Shown piece by piece: positions 1-12,290 of a stretch of 64,000 nt of DNA; the first letter of the stretch is position 1; each line of letters starts with the position of its first letter. A program made the position numbers and the translations under genes. The notes beneath the pieces were generated by a model. It worked only from the letters and a program-made list of their open reading frames with translations, searched no databases and had not been told where the DNA came from. Source of the stretch: Eriocheir sinensis (taxonomy: Eukaryota > Arthropoda > Malacostraca > Decapoda > Varunidae); assembly GCF_024679095.1 (NCBI RefSeq), contig NC_066520.1:17605831-17669830 (forward strand), written 5' to 3'.

Positions 1-1075
1 GGGAGGAGGGCGGACACCATAAGACACTTTCCAGGATCCCCTTCACACCTGAGACGCCGAGAAAAAGGAAAATAAAAATGAAAGCAATGAGAGAAGTAGA
101 AAAAAAGAACGAGATGATACACAAGGTAATAGAAGTGGATGGACAGAGAAGTAGGGTAGTAACAAACACCCCAAAACAAACAAGTACATAAACAAGTAAT
201 TGAGACTAATTGAGTCGTGGCATAATAAAGGGAAGATTCATCCTCCGTGACTCATCTGTTTTGGCAGTGGAATAAAAAAGGATAGACGCGAAAGAAAGAG
301 AAGAAAAAAAACTGACTCACCGTGACATTCTTGGGCGAGCAAAAACTTTATACCGACTTTTCTTTTTTTATCCGACTCCTTCTCGCCGTCGCTTCAGTAC
401 TCCCGACTCCATTGTTCCCTCTCTCTCTGCTGGGCGGGAGGAGGAGAAGTAGGAGGAGGAGGAGGAGGAGGAGGAGGAAAGGGAGAGATTGGAGCGTTTT
501 ACTGGTTGAAAGAAGTGGTTATAGAGGAAGAAGAAAAAAGGAAAAGAATGCTGATTTAAAAGGAAGAGAAGGTGTAGGATGTGCATGTGTAAGGAGGAGA
601 AGAAGAAGAAGAAGAAGAAGAAGAAGAAATAGAAGGAGTAGGAAAGGGAGGAAAAGAAGGCTTGGAAGGAAGAGATGTAGGAAGTGAAAATGTAAGGAGG
701 AGGAAAAGAAGAAGGAATAGATTAGGGAGAAGAAAGAGAAGGAAAAAAATAGGAAGAAAAAGAATGAGGAGGAGGAGAAGGTTGAGGAGTAAGTAGAAGA
801 GGTATAGGAAATGAAATCGTAAGAAGAAAGAATAGAATAAGAAGGAAGAGATGGAAAAGAATGAGAAGGGGGAGGAGGAGGAGGAGGAGGAGGAGAAACT
901 GATGAGGTGTCGAAGGAATGGCGAGAACTGGAGGAGATCGGAAACAGCTTAGAGACAGAGAAAGGAGTTACGATTTAGAGCTTCATTTGAACCCGATCAC
1001 TGGAAGGAGTTTACGGGTGGTGGTGGTGAGGAGGAGGAGGAGGAGGAGGAGGAGGATAGGTGAATGGTGAAGGAG
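1..1075. repeat. Purine-rich low-complexity DNA with (GGA)n and (GAA)n tracts
   Basis: From about 420 the plus strand is almost pure A/G, with (GGA)n at about 450-478, 872-896 and 1028-1056 and (AGA)n at 595-629. Open frames here translate to Arg/Lys/Glu runs and are not genes. Bases 1-320 are AT-rich with no recognised feature. Confidence 0.85.
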
Positions 1076-1077
1076 GT

Positions 1078-1170
1078 TAGGTCAGGTCAGGGTAGCTTAG
1101 GTTCGGTTAGGTTTGGTTGGATTGAGTTGGGTTGGGTTAGGTTGGGTTGATTTGGGTTAAGTTAGGTGGG
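1078..1170 (+). repeat. Degenerate TTAGG-like pentamer stretch
   Basis: About 90 bp of GGTTA/TTAGG-type pentamers with many substitutions (GGTTAGGTTCGGTTAGG and similar). TTAGG is the telomere repeat of most arthropods. This copy is too degenerate to be a functional telomere and is either an old interstitial telomeric stretch or a simple-repeat relic. Confidence 0.55.
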
Positions 1171-1605
1171 GGGAGAATGGTGAAGGGGGAGAACGAATAT
1201 CGGTGAGAAAAATACATATAGACCTAAAGAAGAAAAACATACATGGCGAAATGCATAGGAGGAATACATACATACCGTCATACATTATAGAGGAGAAAAA
1301 TATCACGAAATACATATAGAAAAAATGCATATATACATATCGAAATACATATATAGAGTAGGGGTTTACGTAGGGAATGAGAAGATTAGTGTGGTGAGTA
1401 TGGTGAAGGTGGCTGCAGGGAAGTCATGCAGTCGATGGCGTGGCAGGGACGGCAGGGGTGTGGTAACGGCAGGGCAGGGTAGGGAGGCGGGCGGCATCAT
1501 CATCATCATCAGCAGCGGCGGCAGTGGTGGAGGGCCCCAGCGGCTTGTGGCTGCAATGGCTCTATTAAACGAGATGAGGCGGGCTCCATTCAGTGCTGGT
1601 GGGGG

Positions 1606-1608
<3 letters not shown>
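1171..1608. other. AT-rich ACATACAT-type DNA, then unremarkable DNA
   Basis: 1200-1345 repeats imperfect units with GAAATACATATAG. 1346-1608 is mixed sequence with a short CAT run near 1497. No gene recognised. Confidence 0.5.

Positions 1609-1651
<43 letters not shown>
1609..1651 (+). repeat. (AG)n microsatellite
   Basis: About 21 AG units following a run of G. Confidence 0.97.
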
Positions 1652-1654
<3 letters not shown>

Positions 1655-1732
1655 AAGGCATAGTCCTGATTGAATTCAAGTTATTGCTTCTCAAACTCGT
1701 GGAATAACACAGATTTTGCATATGGTCCTGCG

Positions 1733-2036
<304 letters not shown>

Positions 2037-2309
2037 CCGTTAAGACGACCAGTGAGTCACTCTTGCAGACGTTGCCTCCTTTATCAGCAGCCCCCTTCCT
2101 CTTTGCCCCTCCATAAAGCAGAAGGAAAGGGAGGCTGGGGGCGAGGGGAGCGGGGGGGGGGGGGGTCCTCTCTATATCGTGACCAGCCGCGAAGGTTCTG
2201 AAAGGTTGATGGGAAGGGAGGGAGGGGAAGGGAAGCTGTGTCTCGTGTGTTTATTGCTGTTTCGCGTTGAGTTGAGAGTAGTCAGGGAGATGTCTTGTGA
2301 AGGGTGACA

Positions 2310-2514
2310 GGTCCATATTCCTAAACGTCTCGGGCTCCCACATGACTAGTTTCCAAGGCCACATAGATTTACCGGGTTGTCATGGGTGATTTTTCCGTTC
2401 CTGGTGTAAAAGTCGTGTAAAACCATCACTAGGATTACCGAGCAGTCCATGGAACCCCCAGGAACTTCTACGAGAGGGTTTTCAAAGAGGCGCCGTTACG
2501 TTTAAGAATACGGC
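2310..2514 (+). mobile_element. MITE-like element, family 2, copy 1
   Basis: A ~205-bp element with imperfect terminal inverted repeats: left end GGTCCATATTCCTAAACG, right end (reverse complement) GCCGTATTCTTAAACG. The interior shares long blocks with 47248-47449, such as CATGGGTGATTTTTCC and AGTCGTGTAAAAC. No coding capacity. Its termini resemble those of family 1, so the two families may be related. Confidence 0.75.
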
Positions 2515-2673
2515 GCACAGACTTCCTACTTTTTGTGTTGAAGCTGATTTAAGGATTCACTCTTTTTCTTTTATCAGGTTTTACCGTTTCCTTTATATCG
2601 TTCGTTTTAAGAGTTTGTTGTTCAATATATACTTTCGCCGGAACGTCATACATTGTACCTTCCGAGGGCTGCG

Positions 2674-2674
<1 letters not shown>

Positions 2675-2734
<60 letters not shown>
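2675..2734 (+). repeat. (GT)n microsatellite
   Basis: About 30 GT units. Confidence 0.97.
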
Positions 2735-2735
<1 letters not shown>

Positions 2736-4153
2736 TTACATCCCAGCGGAGCATCCTGCGTCAACAGGATGCTTGCCACGCCAACACCTCGCCCTGCCTG
2801 GCGCGGGTTAGGCCTCTCGGGGCCTTGTCTGCCGTTTCTCTGGGAACCTGTTTTCGTGGACCTGTCCGTATATCCGTCCAGTAAAATACGTTCACTGCGG
2901 GGGCCGACCTATTATTATTCTCACTTTGCTGGGGCAACCTGCCAGGCCTTTAAAGAGCCCTGCGAGGCCACGCGCCCAGGCTTGAGGTAGGCCGTGGCAA
3001 GCAGGGCATCACGATTTTTTTTTCGTAAGGACGAATTTGACAAGCACAACTTCCGGACTGGTTAATGTACATGGTGTGGGCTTCTTATAAGTATTTTGTT
3101 CCCTATCAACCACCCAAATGTCACGTACACCCATCACGGAAGTGTCGTGTTCAAAACCTGACTTTCTGCACCGCGCGTCGTCCTGCCAGGCGTGGCCGCG
3201 CCGCTCAGGCTGTTGCGCCCGTGCTTGCTTGGAGTGACGCCGCAGCGCACCGGATTTTGTTGTGCACTATGAGGATCATCCTAAACCACCACTCCTCTGC
3301 ATTCTCAGATGCTTTTGAAACAGGGGGAAAGGTGTGTTGTGGGTGTTGCGTTTCCTTGCAATACTATCTTTATGGTTGCTAATTTTTATTTTATTTTGCC
3401 CAATAAGTTGTATAGAAGTACTTTTCAGATGAATTTTGATGCCATTACGGTGCAATGCTTTCATTCTGTGCCTTGCCGTGCCCCGCGCCGCCAAGCGGTC
3501 CCGAGAGGCTGCAGGGAACACTAGCAGGGCGTGACCTGTGGCGAGGACTTTTTTTGTACCAGTCGTTGCACACCTGCGTTCTCAAGACTGTCCTCAGTGT
3601 TTGCGTAGGGCCGTGTCGCGGTCGGTGTAGTCATTCCGAACAAGCGCATATTTTAAGGTGGAGGCAGCAGGAGCAGCAGCCTCCGCGAAGTGAGTCATGG
3701 GATGCTAGTGGCCTGGAATGCGGCGGATAATAGGAGTAACCCGCCCTCAGGGTGCCAAGGTTACTACATCTCAAGGCCGCCGAATCTTGTTTCATACCCA
3801 TCGAACCCTGGCCCAGGAACGTGTCTTCCCAGCCTCCGCGGTGCCGCTAGCGGTCGGCTATGCACCGTGCACGCCGCCGCGCCTTAGTTGTGATTCTTCC
3901 CTCCCCGCCTTCCTCCTCCCTCCGCGCCTGCAACGTACACGCTCTCCTGAGAAGCTTTTTTCGTCATTCGAAAATTGCTGTCCCATTCAAGGCTCTGCGG
4001 CGCACCGTCCGCAACACTGCGCGGCGCAGCTTCCGTAAAATCGCTTATTTCTCAAGTCTGTCATTGTGGCCGCCGCCAGCCCCTCCCATGCTTGCTGCTG
4101 CCGCCTGAGCTGCATCCACCCCTGCTGCCACCAGATGATGGCGTTATGCAGCG

Positions 4154-4156
<3 letters not shown>
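2735..4156. other. Mixed, partly CpG-rich DNA without a recognised gene
   Basis: Non-repetitive sequence with CpG-rich patches (about 3160-3260 and 3780-4100). Several overlapping short open frames exist on both strands, but none has a recognisable motif or credible exon boundaries. It could hold untranslated exons; nothing supports that directly. Confidence 0.4.

Positions 4157-4190
<34 letters not shown>
4157..4190 (+). repeat. (AC)n microsatellite
   Basis: About 17 AC units. Confidence 0.95.
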
Positions 4191-4191
<1 letters not shown>

Positions 4192-4723
4192 ACCTGTTTC
4201 CCCCAAGGCGTGGTCAGCAGTAGTGACTATGCTCTGTGACTGGCCCTGCCTCACCCTGCCTCGCCCTGCATCACGAATCACGCGTCTCAGGAACCGCCCG
4301 CCAGCCACGCGACTCCCGCAGCATCCCCGCCAAGCAGCCAAGGCACAGCACGACACAGTACAGCCAAGGCACAGCCCGTCCAGTGATATTCAGCAGATCC
4401 TGGAGGGAGTCGTCTCCTTGGACCCGTGCCAGATACACCCTCGCCCCTCTGCTGCTGTATACGTAGACGCTTGATCTCTTCCCCCCCCCCCCCCCCATCT
4501 CTCTCTCTCTCATTAACACCACTTACACGCTCCTTTATTAACCAGTTTGGAAGCCTTTCATGATTTCTTATCGGTCAGAATTAATGGTCAATACAACTTT
4601 TTTTTTTTTTTTTACCCTGGCGTAATATGGCGGCGGGGTTTCTTGCTTGCTCTTAGACTAGCTTGTGGAGGAGAAAGTGTGAGAGGCGGGGAGATAAAAG
4701 GAGACTAATGACTACTACTACTG

Positions 4724-4762
<39 letters not shown>

Positions 4763-5170
4763 TATATATATCTCACTATGTTGACCTCTTTCTTACTCGA
4801 CACAAAGATGAAAAGAAGGAATGAAACCCCGTGCGAGAAGATAGACAGGTAGGTAGACAGATAGCCAGATAGATAGCCAGATAGATAGCCAGATAGATAA
4901 CCAGATAGATAGGTATGTAGATAAGAGTTAGATAAAAACAAATACCGAAGAAACGAAGGCAGAGATAGGAAAAACATCATAGTATAGGTTCATCAGTATT
5001 AGCAAAAGGACAACAGATCAATGTGTATGTGTGTATTTTCGGCAACTCTCAGAAGGCGTTGGAGGCGAACAGAACAGGACAGAAGAGGGCAAGGTAAGGG
5101 GTTGAGTGCACGACCTCGGAAGTGAGTCTGCAGTTCGGCGCAGCGTCAGTCAGTCAGTTACATTCTTCTT
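4191..5170. repeat. Low-complexity interval: C tract, (ACT)n, (AGAT)n
   Basis: Contains a C run near 4480-4495, a T run near 4600, (ACT)n at 4711-4761 and a GATA/GCCA tetranucleotide repeat at about 4840-4922. The rest is unrecognised. Confidence 0.8.
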
Positions 5171-5174
5171 CTTC

Positions 5175-5690
5175 CACATTCTCAAACATTTCAGAACACT
5201 GCACACCCACACCCACATTTGATAAGGCTCTCTTAGAGGTTGTTGTGGGTGTTTTCAGGGGTAGTTTTATGAGTCTAGTGATAGTTTGATAAGCCTTATG
5301 CACCGTGAACGTCAAAAACACTCAGGAGAACCCAACACCCACACCCACACCCACATTTGATCAGGCTGTCGTAGAGGGTGTTGTGGGTGTTTCTATGGGT
5401 AGTTTAGTGAGTCTAGTGATAGTTTGACAAGGCCTCTGCACCATGGACGTGAAAAAGCACTCATGAGAACTCTGCAGTCACTCACATTTGATAAAGCTGT
5501 CGTAGAGGTTGTTGTAAGTATTCCTAGGGGTGGTTTAGTGAGTCTAGTGATAGTTTGACAAGGCCACTGCACCGTGAACGTAAAAAACACTTATGAGAAC
5601 CCGACTAATCTCCTTCGTGGCCGTTAGAAATTGTTGTGAGAGCCGAAAGCGTCTGGATGAGTTCGGTCCCGTTGAGTTAGGTGGCGTGGA
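5175..5690 (+). mobile_element. MITE family 1, copy 1, internally triplicated and diverged
   Basis: Three tandem units of about 135 bp, each with a block like GTTGTGGGTGTTTCTATGGG followed by AGTCTAGTGATAGTTTGACA and an exit segment with ATGAGAAC. The left edge CATTCTCAAACATTTCAG resembles the family terminus, and the right flank (AGAAATTGTTGTGAGAGCC, GCGTCT) matches the 3' part of the better copies. It is the most diverged copy; ends and target duplication cannot be fixed. Confidence 0.65.
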
Positions 5691-5829
5691 TGACTTACGA
5701 GTACTGCAGAGTTTGTCCTTCACGGTGTGTTTGAAAAAGGTGTTAGTGACATGTGAGGTAAAGGAGTTAAAAGCCGCACCCGGGAGATTTAAATTGCTTC
5801 TGCGTGATTTGGAGTTAATGAATCCTACT

Positions 5830-6092
5830 TTTTGCTTTGTTATTTATGTTATTTATTTTTCTTGGTTTAGTTAATTAGTTTGCTTTCTCTTTGTTCTTAT
5901 TGCTCTTTGTTTTGTTTGTTTGGACCTTTGTTTGCTTAGTTATTTTCTTATTTCAATGTTTGTTTTTATTTGTCTTTCTATTTCTTATTTGTTGATATTT
6001 TTTTCCTTTTTTCTTTTTTCTTTTTATTTTGTTTTTTTTCCTTCATTTTTGTTTTGTTTTTCGTGTTTTTTCTCTTTTCTTTTTTTTCCTGG

Positions 6093-6153
<61 letters not shown>

Positions 6154-6590
6154 GTCAGTTTTTTATTTCCTTTTTTCATTCCTTCCTCTTATTTTCTTCA
6201 CTTTCTTTGTCAGTTTCTACACCATTATTTCTTTCCTTCTTTTTTTGTGTATCTTTCTCTTGCTCTTTCTTTCTCTCGCTCTTTCTTTCTCTTTCGTTCT
6301 TTCCTTTTCTCTTTTCACAGCTATCCTTTTTATTTTTGCCGCTGATAACCTTAGATATACTTCAGCTTCCCTTTGTAGTTTTTAGTCCTTTTTCCTGTAT
6401 GTCTGTCGTTTTCCTTTTTCTTTCATTCTTTCTTTCACTTTCCTCCTTCTATCCATCTTTTCGCAGCGGTCCTTTTTATTTTTGCCGCTGATAACCTTGG
6501 ATATACTTCAGTTTCCCTTTGTAGTTTTTCGCCGTTTTTCCTTCCTGTTGACCTTTGTAACTCCTTTTTTCTTCGTCATTTTTTTGTGTG
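5830..6590. repeat. T-rich/(TC)n low complexity with a 146-bp duplication
   Basis: (TC)n at about 6095-6149 sits inside T-rich DNA. A ~67-bp block (CTTTTTATTTTTGCCGCTGA and following) occurs at 6318 and again at 6464, that is, one tandem duplication with a period of about 146 bp. Confidence 0.85.
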
Positions 6591-6676
6591 TGCGCGAGGG
6601 GACGAGAAGGAAGTAGTGCGTCACGGAAATATGTGGAGGAATGATACGTCTTTTTCTTACCCCTTTTTTTCACCTC

Positions 6677-6890
<214 letters not shown>

Positions 6891-6984
6891 AATGCTATTT
6901 TTAGGCTGTGAGAGACTGTTTCTTGTTTGTTGCAGAAAAATCAAGCCATCATTTTCTTTTTTTTATATGTGTGTATGCTAGCGC

Positions 6985-6988
<4 letters not shown>

Positions 6989-7071
<83 letters not shown>

Positions 7072-7157
7072 GATTCGTGTATGTTAAGATAATGTATTCG
7101 ACCCATAATCACATCCCTTTCTCTCTCTATTTAAAGAACGAAACTCCATTACCCTTG

Positions 7158-7242
<85 letters not shown>
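6989..7242 (+). repeat. Twin (GA)n microsatellites of about 80 bp each
   Basis: GA tracts at 6989-7068 and 7162-7242, each about 40 units, separated by about 93 bp of ordinary sequence. Confidence 0.97.
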
Positions 7243-7244
<2 letters not shown>

Positions 7245-7776
7245 CCTTCAGGTTATTTAAAATTGTTGTCACCAGCGGCGGCGAGGAAAGTTTGGCTAAT
7301 GAAAAAAAATACTGCACCTTTTATTTCTTTTTTTCCTTCCCTTTCAAGTCTGGCACATTGTTTTCCTTTGCGTGTAAGAGAATTTTGAGAGACCTTGAAG
7401 AGTGTATTTGTTTGCTTCTGTTTTTATTTGTTTTCATAATTTGTTTATTTGTTTGTTTGTTTGTTTGATTTTTGCAAGGGGATGAAAAGGATGAAAGAGT
7501 GAGAGTGCTTGTTGACTCTTGCATTAGGAAATTGGTATATCTCTCCCTCGGTTTCCTCTTCTGTTTTCTTTCTTATTTTCTGTCTACTTCTACTTCTTCA
7601 TCCTCATCTTCTTCTTCTTCTTCTTCTTCTTTTTCACTAGCATCACCAGCAGCAGCATTTTCTTATCTGCACCTGCTCATAAATCATCTACAGGGCATCA
7701 TCATCATCATCATCGTCATCATCACCACCTTTCACCTGTGTACGTATACCTGTAAATAATCAATGAATAAAAATGA

Positions 7777-7777
<1 letters not shown>
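7243..7777. other. Unremarkable T-rich DNA with (CTT)n and (CAT)n
   Basis: Contains (TTC)n near 7600-7630 and (ATC)n near 7696-7722. Nothing else recognised. Confidence 0.6.

Positions 7778-7847
<70 letters not shown>
7778..7847 (+). repeat. (AC)n microsatellite
   Basis: About 35 AC units. Confidence 0.97.
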
Positions 7848-7849
<2 letters not shown>

Positions 7850-8537
7850 CACCGTGGAAGGCAACTCACTCAAGCACTTCCAAAAGGTCAGAAGTCGCAT
7901 ACATACCCGGCAGGTCAGCAGGTCTCCCTCCCCTCCCCCCCCCCCCTCCCCCCAGACGCACATCTCGAGAGTGGGTCAGTGTATGTAGAGGAGGCAAATG
8001 GTGTTCTTAACCGCTCGTAAGTAAGAGAAGAAGAAACAAAAGCATTGGTGGTGATAGGAATACATATAATAACTTTTTTTTATAATATGCAAAAAATAAA
8101 CATATAGTATTCGTTAACACCCTTCAAAATAATAACGAATGATAATGATACTGAATAAACGAAAGTGAAAATAAGTATGAAATCACTGCATTTTTCCTAT
8201 TTTTTTCTAACAGCGCCATAAAAATGTGGTTATTTTCTGTGTTATATCAGTAAAGCACCATGTTATTTGTTCTGTTAGTAAAGTCCCACGCTATTTATAA
8301 TAATCGCAAAGCATTATGTCTCGTGTTACGCCTGAATGTTTAAACGTCGTATTAGACTTTATTAACAGTACTGTGGCTGGCTTGGATAGTTGCTTTTATT
8401 ATTTTCTTTATGTAAACTTAACTTTGTGAAAATACGACACTTCTAACTCCGTCCCCCAACATGGAATAATAGCCGTGTTACGTTTGAAAAATCAGGCGCT
8501 AACATTTGGACGTGTTGGGCGTTCCTGGACCTCGCTA

Positions 8538-8541
<4 letters not shown>
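7848..8541. other. AT-rich DNA, nothing recognised
   Basis: No open frame, repeat or motif that I can assign. Confidence 0.5.
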
Positions 8542-8614
<73 letters not shown>

Positions 8615-8738
8615 CGGTCGGCGTTCTTAACTATACACGATACGCACACAGGCTGGGAGAAGAGGAGTCGGGGCGGTGTGAAGCGGCGGCGCTGTGTGAA
8701 AGGTGAGGCCATTACCCCTGCCGGAGACTTTTAGGAGT

Positions 8739-8779
<41 letters not shown>
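8542..8779 (+). repeat. Two (GT)n microsatellites
   Basis: GT tracts at 8542-8613 and about 8740-8779, separated by GC-rich sequence. Confidence 0.95.
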
Positions 8780-8781
<2 letters not shown>

Positions 8782-9437
8782 ATTTAGGTGGAGAAAGTAG
8801 CCGCACCCTCAAGATCCACTGCTGGGAAATCGTGCCGTGTGTCTTTGGTGACCTCGTGCATGGCTTGGGCGTCCCGGGGTGTCATGCAGTGTTTGTTGAA
8901 GATGTGTTTCCCCATCCCCCGTTCCCCCTTGATGGGTCTGCGGGCCGGGGGAGCAGGGGGCAGGGCACGGGGCGGGGGTGAGGTAAGTCGGTCTGACTCA
9001 CCGCTGCTCGCCGCTTTTGCAACCCGCTAAGAATGAGCATCACAGTAATGGAAGCTGCACAACAGAGCCGAGCACGTGAAAGACTATATTGTTCACCCTA
9101 AGAGCATTTCCACGTGATTGTTTTTGTGTGTGTTGCATCATGAGTCCGACGCCAGTGCTCCCAATAACTTCGAAAAGCATCTATTGTGCCACTCACCGGA
9201 GAAGTAGAGTTAAGTTTTCCGCAGTATTTGAACAAGCGTGGTGTAAGTGAGACATGGCATAGTTCATCGTCATCGTCACCCGTCCAGCACCCGACTCGTC
9301 CCCCTTGTCAAAACACGCCTGTATGCTCATAGCCATTCAGCGTGTTTGGTTAGATATTCATTTGTTTGTTTTAGATCCCCGTGTGTTATTAGATGATTCC
9401 CATGTTTGTGTTTGTGGGGGACGGGGGGTAAGGGGGG

Positions 9438-9440
<3 letters not shown>
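8780..9440. other. Mixed DNA, no gene recognised
   Basis: A GC-rich patch at 8860-8990 is followed by AT-richer DNA. No motif or credible exon seen. Confidence 0.4.

Positions 9441-9498
<58 letters not shown>
9441..9498 (+). repeat. (AG)n microsatellite
   Basis: About 29 AG units after a G-rich lead. Confidence 0.97.
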
Positions 9499-9499
<1 letters not shown>

Positions 9500-9829
9500 A
9501 GGGCTGCCTCACGACCTGGAATGCGTTCCCTGGGTGGTGTCACAAGCAGCTGGCAGGAATGTGCGCCCACACCCCTGCCGCCTTAACGTTACGTGCCGGG
9601 GTTAACGACTCCCTTGAGGGGGATCAACGCTCATCGTGTAATTCCATTCATAGACCGCCACTTTGCTGCCGGTGTCTCGGTACTGCCAAAAGGGGGCGCT
9701 GAAACCTTGATCCTGGAAGGGTGGAAAGTAGGTGGAGAAAGCTGTGCCTGGTGGGAAGAGGGCGAGGAGAAAGGGGGGACACCACCCGAGGAATGGCTGG
9801 AGAAAATGAGTGCTGAAGAAGCGGGAGAT

Positions 9830-11130
9830 TAAGCCGCCAGGATGTGTGGTGACCCGACGCGCCGGAGAGAGGAGGAACTGATCGGCGAGCGTGCAGGAAG
9901 GAGGCGGCCAGGAGGAGGGAGCGTGGACAAGACTGCGGGCGGCGGGCGGCGGCAGCCACTCGAGCGTCAGGTTCACACACCTTACCTGGGGACGCCGCGG
10001 TTACCAACTAACACATAGTGGCCCGCCGCTCCCCTGGCTGTCACTCTGGGCAGGCGCTGCTGTGGCTGGGAACACTGCAGCCTTTATTGCGTCATTGAAT
10101 TTCATGAGATCCATGTAAGAGCTTTTCGGCGGCTGAAGAGCAAATAAAATGTTGGTGAATGATGAGTCTGCGTATGGCTGAGGGCCAAGGGTGTGTGCGT
10201 AGTGGTGAGTCAGCTGACAGTGACGTCACCCATTGAGAGGCAGGCCAGGGGAGCCTGCCTCAGCACGTTGCCGCTCAGCATGCATACCTTCACGGGTAAA
10301 CACGCCGCCGGGCCACGCCGATGCTGTCGCTGTGACAAACTTCTCAGTGTTCGCCGCCACACATGGGCGGCAGGAAGGGGGCGGCTGGGGCGTGTTTCTG
10401 CCCTAGGGAGGGAAGCTCTGAGGCCGTGCTGTGGCCGGGACGCTTGATTCATGCCAACGTTGTGCGCTGAGGCCGCGCTGAGCGGCTGAGCTGGCTGCCT
10501 CCTCGGCCGAGGGACCGGCCGGCTGGCAGGCTCCTCTCCGCCGGAAAACATTATCCCGCGCGGCGCCCCCCGGCCCCCCCTCCACTGCCGCCCCACGCCG
10601 GCCATGTCGCCAAGGCAGAACCTTGCTCCGCGGCGGCCGATCGGTAACCTTCGGTCGGCCGGGGACCCTCCAGTGGCTGGGATGCAGGACGCCCGGAGAT
10701 GGAACATGTTTGCTGCTTCTGTTTTCTCTCTCGTCTATGTAAGGAGGGGCCTGGCACACGTGGAATTGAATATCCATGTATCCTGGGCGGGGTGGGGGTA
10801 GGGGGGTGGAGGGGCAGGTTGCGTAGCCTCTGGTGGCGCCGCTCACCCGGCAGACCACAAGTCGGCGGCCCAGACAGCCAGACACTTGGCGCGCCCCTCC
10901 AACACGCCCTCGTTCTTTATCACTTGTTTATTTTTTTTCTTGAGATTCCCGCGCTTTTGGATGTCGAAGAGAATTGTTAAGTTCAATTACCCGTGGCTGA
11001 AGTGGACGCTCCATCACTCGCCTTGCCCCGAGTAGCCAGCCAGCTTCGGGGCCACTGTCGAGGGCGGCGGAGCCGTGCCGGGGCGGCCCGAGGCGGGCCT
11101 TGGTTCCGTCACGTGTCATATTCGGCCGTG
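9830..11130. promoter_or_regulatory. GC/CpG-rich block, possible 5' regulatory region
   Basis: The longest CpG-dense stretch in the window (for example 10420-10660), free of microsatellites, lying 4-5 kb upstream of the first recognised phosphatase exon. It contains donor-like sites, for example TAT|GTAAGG near 10738. That would fit a first exon and promoter, but no frame ending in the required phase 2 looks protein-like. Overlapping open frames of up to 165 codons on the minus strand are rich in Arg, Pro and Gly, as expected from composition alone. Confidence 0.3.
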
Positions 11131-11492
11131 CTCAGAGACATGAACAGCAGCAACCGTATCAGTTTCGCGTTAATTCAACACACCGTTTAGGGATCGTCGT
11201 TGTAACGGTTGTAACCTAGACACGGGTGCAGGGATACGAAGAAATCCTTTTCGTTTAGCACTGATAGTTATGGAATTAATTGGTGTCTTCAAATGAAATA
11301 TTGTTTAATAGTACAATTAGATTCGTGCCCTTGGGCGAAAAGAAAGGCAGACTATTGGAGATCAGTGGCCAGGGTGACTCGCCAGAGAGAAACTTCGGGG
11401 AGTCGTTGAGGCGAGGGTACAGGTTATATGTTCGAGTCGTTGCGTTCGGTACTGGTTGCTGTGGGTGTTGTCTGACATTACTGGTGTCGTGG
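11131..11492. other. Unremarkable DNA
   Basis: No gene, repeat or motif recognised. Confidence 0.4.
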
Positions 11493-11577
11493 CGCTGACC
11501 TAATCTTTGAATTTAATTAAACTATATACATTGGATGCTCAGATTTGTAAAACGTCATTATGAACACATTTTTTTTA

Positions 11578-11599
11578 TCGGCGTCGCAGACGCCGATCA
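11578..11599. other. Perfect short palindrome
   Basis: ATCGGCGTC-GCA-GACGCCGAT: a 9-bp perfect GC-rich inverted repeat with a 3-base loop, close to the left edge of the inserted segment. Confidence 0.85.
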
Positions 11600-11726
11600 A
11601 CAGATTGTCCATCTTCTTGTTTTTCTCTTCAAGTTGTTTTCCTGGCTTAGCCATGCACTGTATACATGACATTGTATAATAACATTTGGTAGTCCTGATC
11701 AACCTTACATGGCATTATAAACAAAG

Positions 11727-11890
11727 GTTTTTTTTTTTTTTTTTTTTTCTTACGTCTTGGCCTGTGGCGTTTGTAGGCCTTCATAGTAGGGCCTGGTGGT
11801 CGGCCCCAGCCCGCTGTGACGCAGGCAAGTGTTTTTAGTGGCGCCATCTTTACTTTTCAGCATTTTCCATTTTAGATCCCTAGTTGCATA
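11727..11890 (-). mobile_element. 5'-truncated SINE (tail part) with poly(A)
   Basis: Read on the minus strand, the sequence ends in a ~22-base A tail (T run at about 11730-11750). Its body matches the tail part of the SINE at 22307-22610: GCCTGGTGGT, GCAGGCAA and GTGG(C/T)GCCAT blocks occur in the same order and orientation. The tRNA-like head is missing. Confidence 0.72.
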
Positions 11891-12290
11891 ATATAAATTG
11901 TTGGGGGGGTGTTGGAGGGTCATGTGACGCCGATCTAGCACAGTTTTTGTGCTATTAACACTTGTTCTTCCGAGTTCAAAAGAAGACTAGAGGTTTTGAT
12001 AGGCTATAGCATATAATGATAACCTAACCTAACTTTGAACTTAACGGAACTATAGAAATTGGGTACACAGAATTGCAATACATCATGAACATATATCTTT
12101 TTCTTAGTGCAAGAGAAGGCTACCAGTGGTTTTGGTAGGCTTGCATATAGCAGTAATAACCTAACCTAAGCCTGAACATAATTGAACTACATAAACTTGA
12201 GACTTGCACTTGTAATGTCACTATGAACATATTTTTCCCTAGTGCTAAAGAAGACTAGTGGGTATGGAAAGCTAGCAAATAATAATAATA

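Larger units (their letters stand above)
11493..12290 (+). repeat. ~138-bp tandem repeat interrupted by an insertion
   Basis: Units sharing CCTAACCTAA, GAACT-ATA, a TCA-(C/T)TATGAACA block and AAGAAGACTAG occur with their ATGAACA block at about 11561, 12085 and 12223. The last two are spaced 138 bp. The first is separated from the next by about 385 extra bases (about 11575-11960), which break the unit at one precise position and contain a hairpin and an A-tailed SINE fragment. Confidence 0.75.

Noticed and set aside
10210..10885. 165- and 160-codon minus-strand frames
   Set aside because: Arg/Pro/Gly/Ala-rich overlapping frames in a CpG-rich block, with no motif. GC-rich DNA has few stops.
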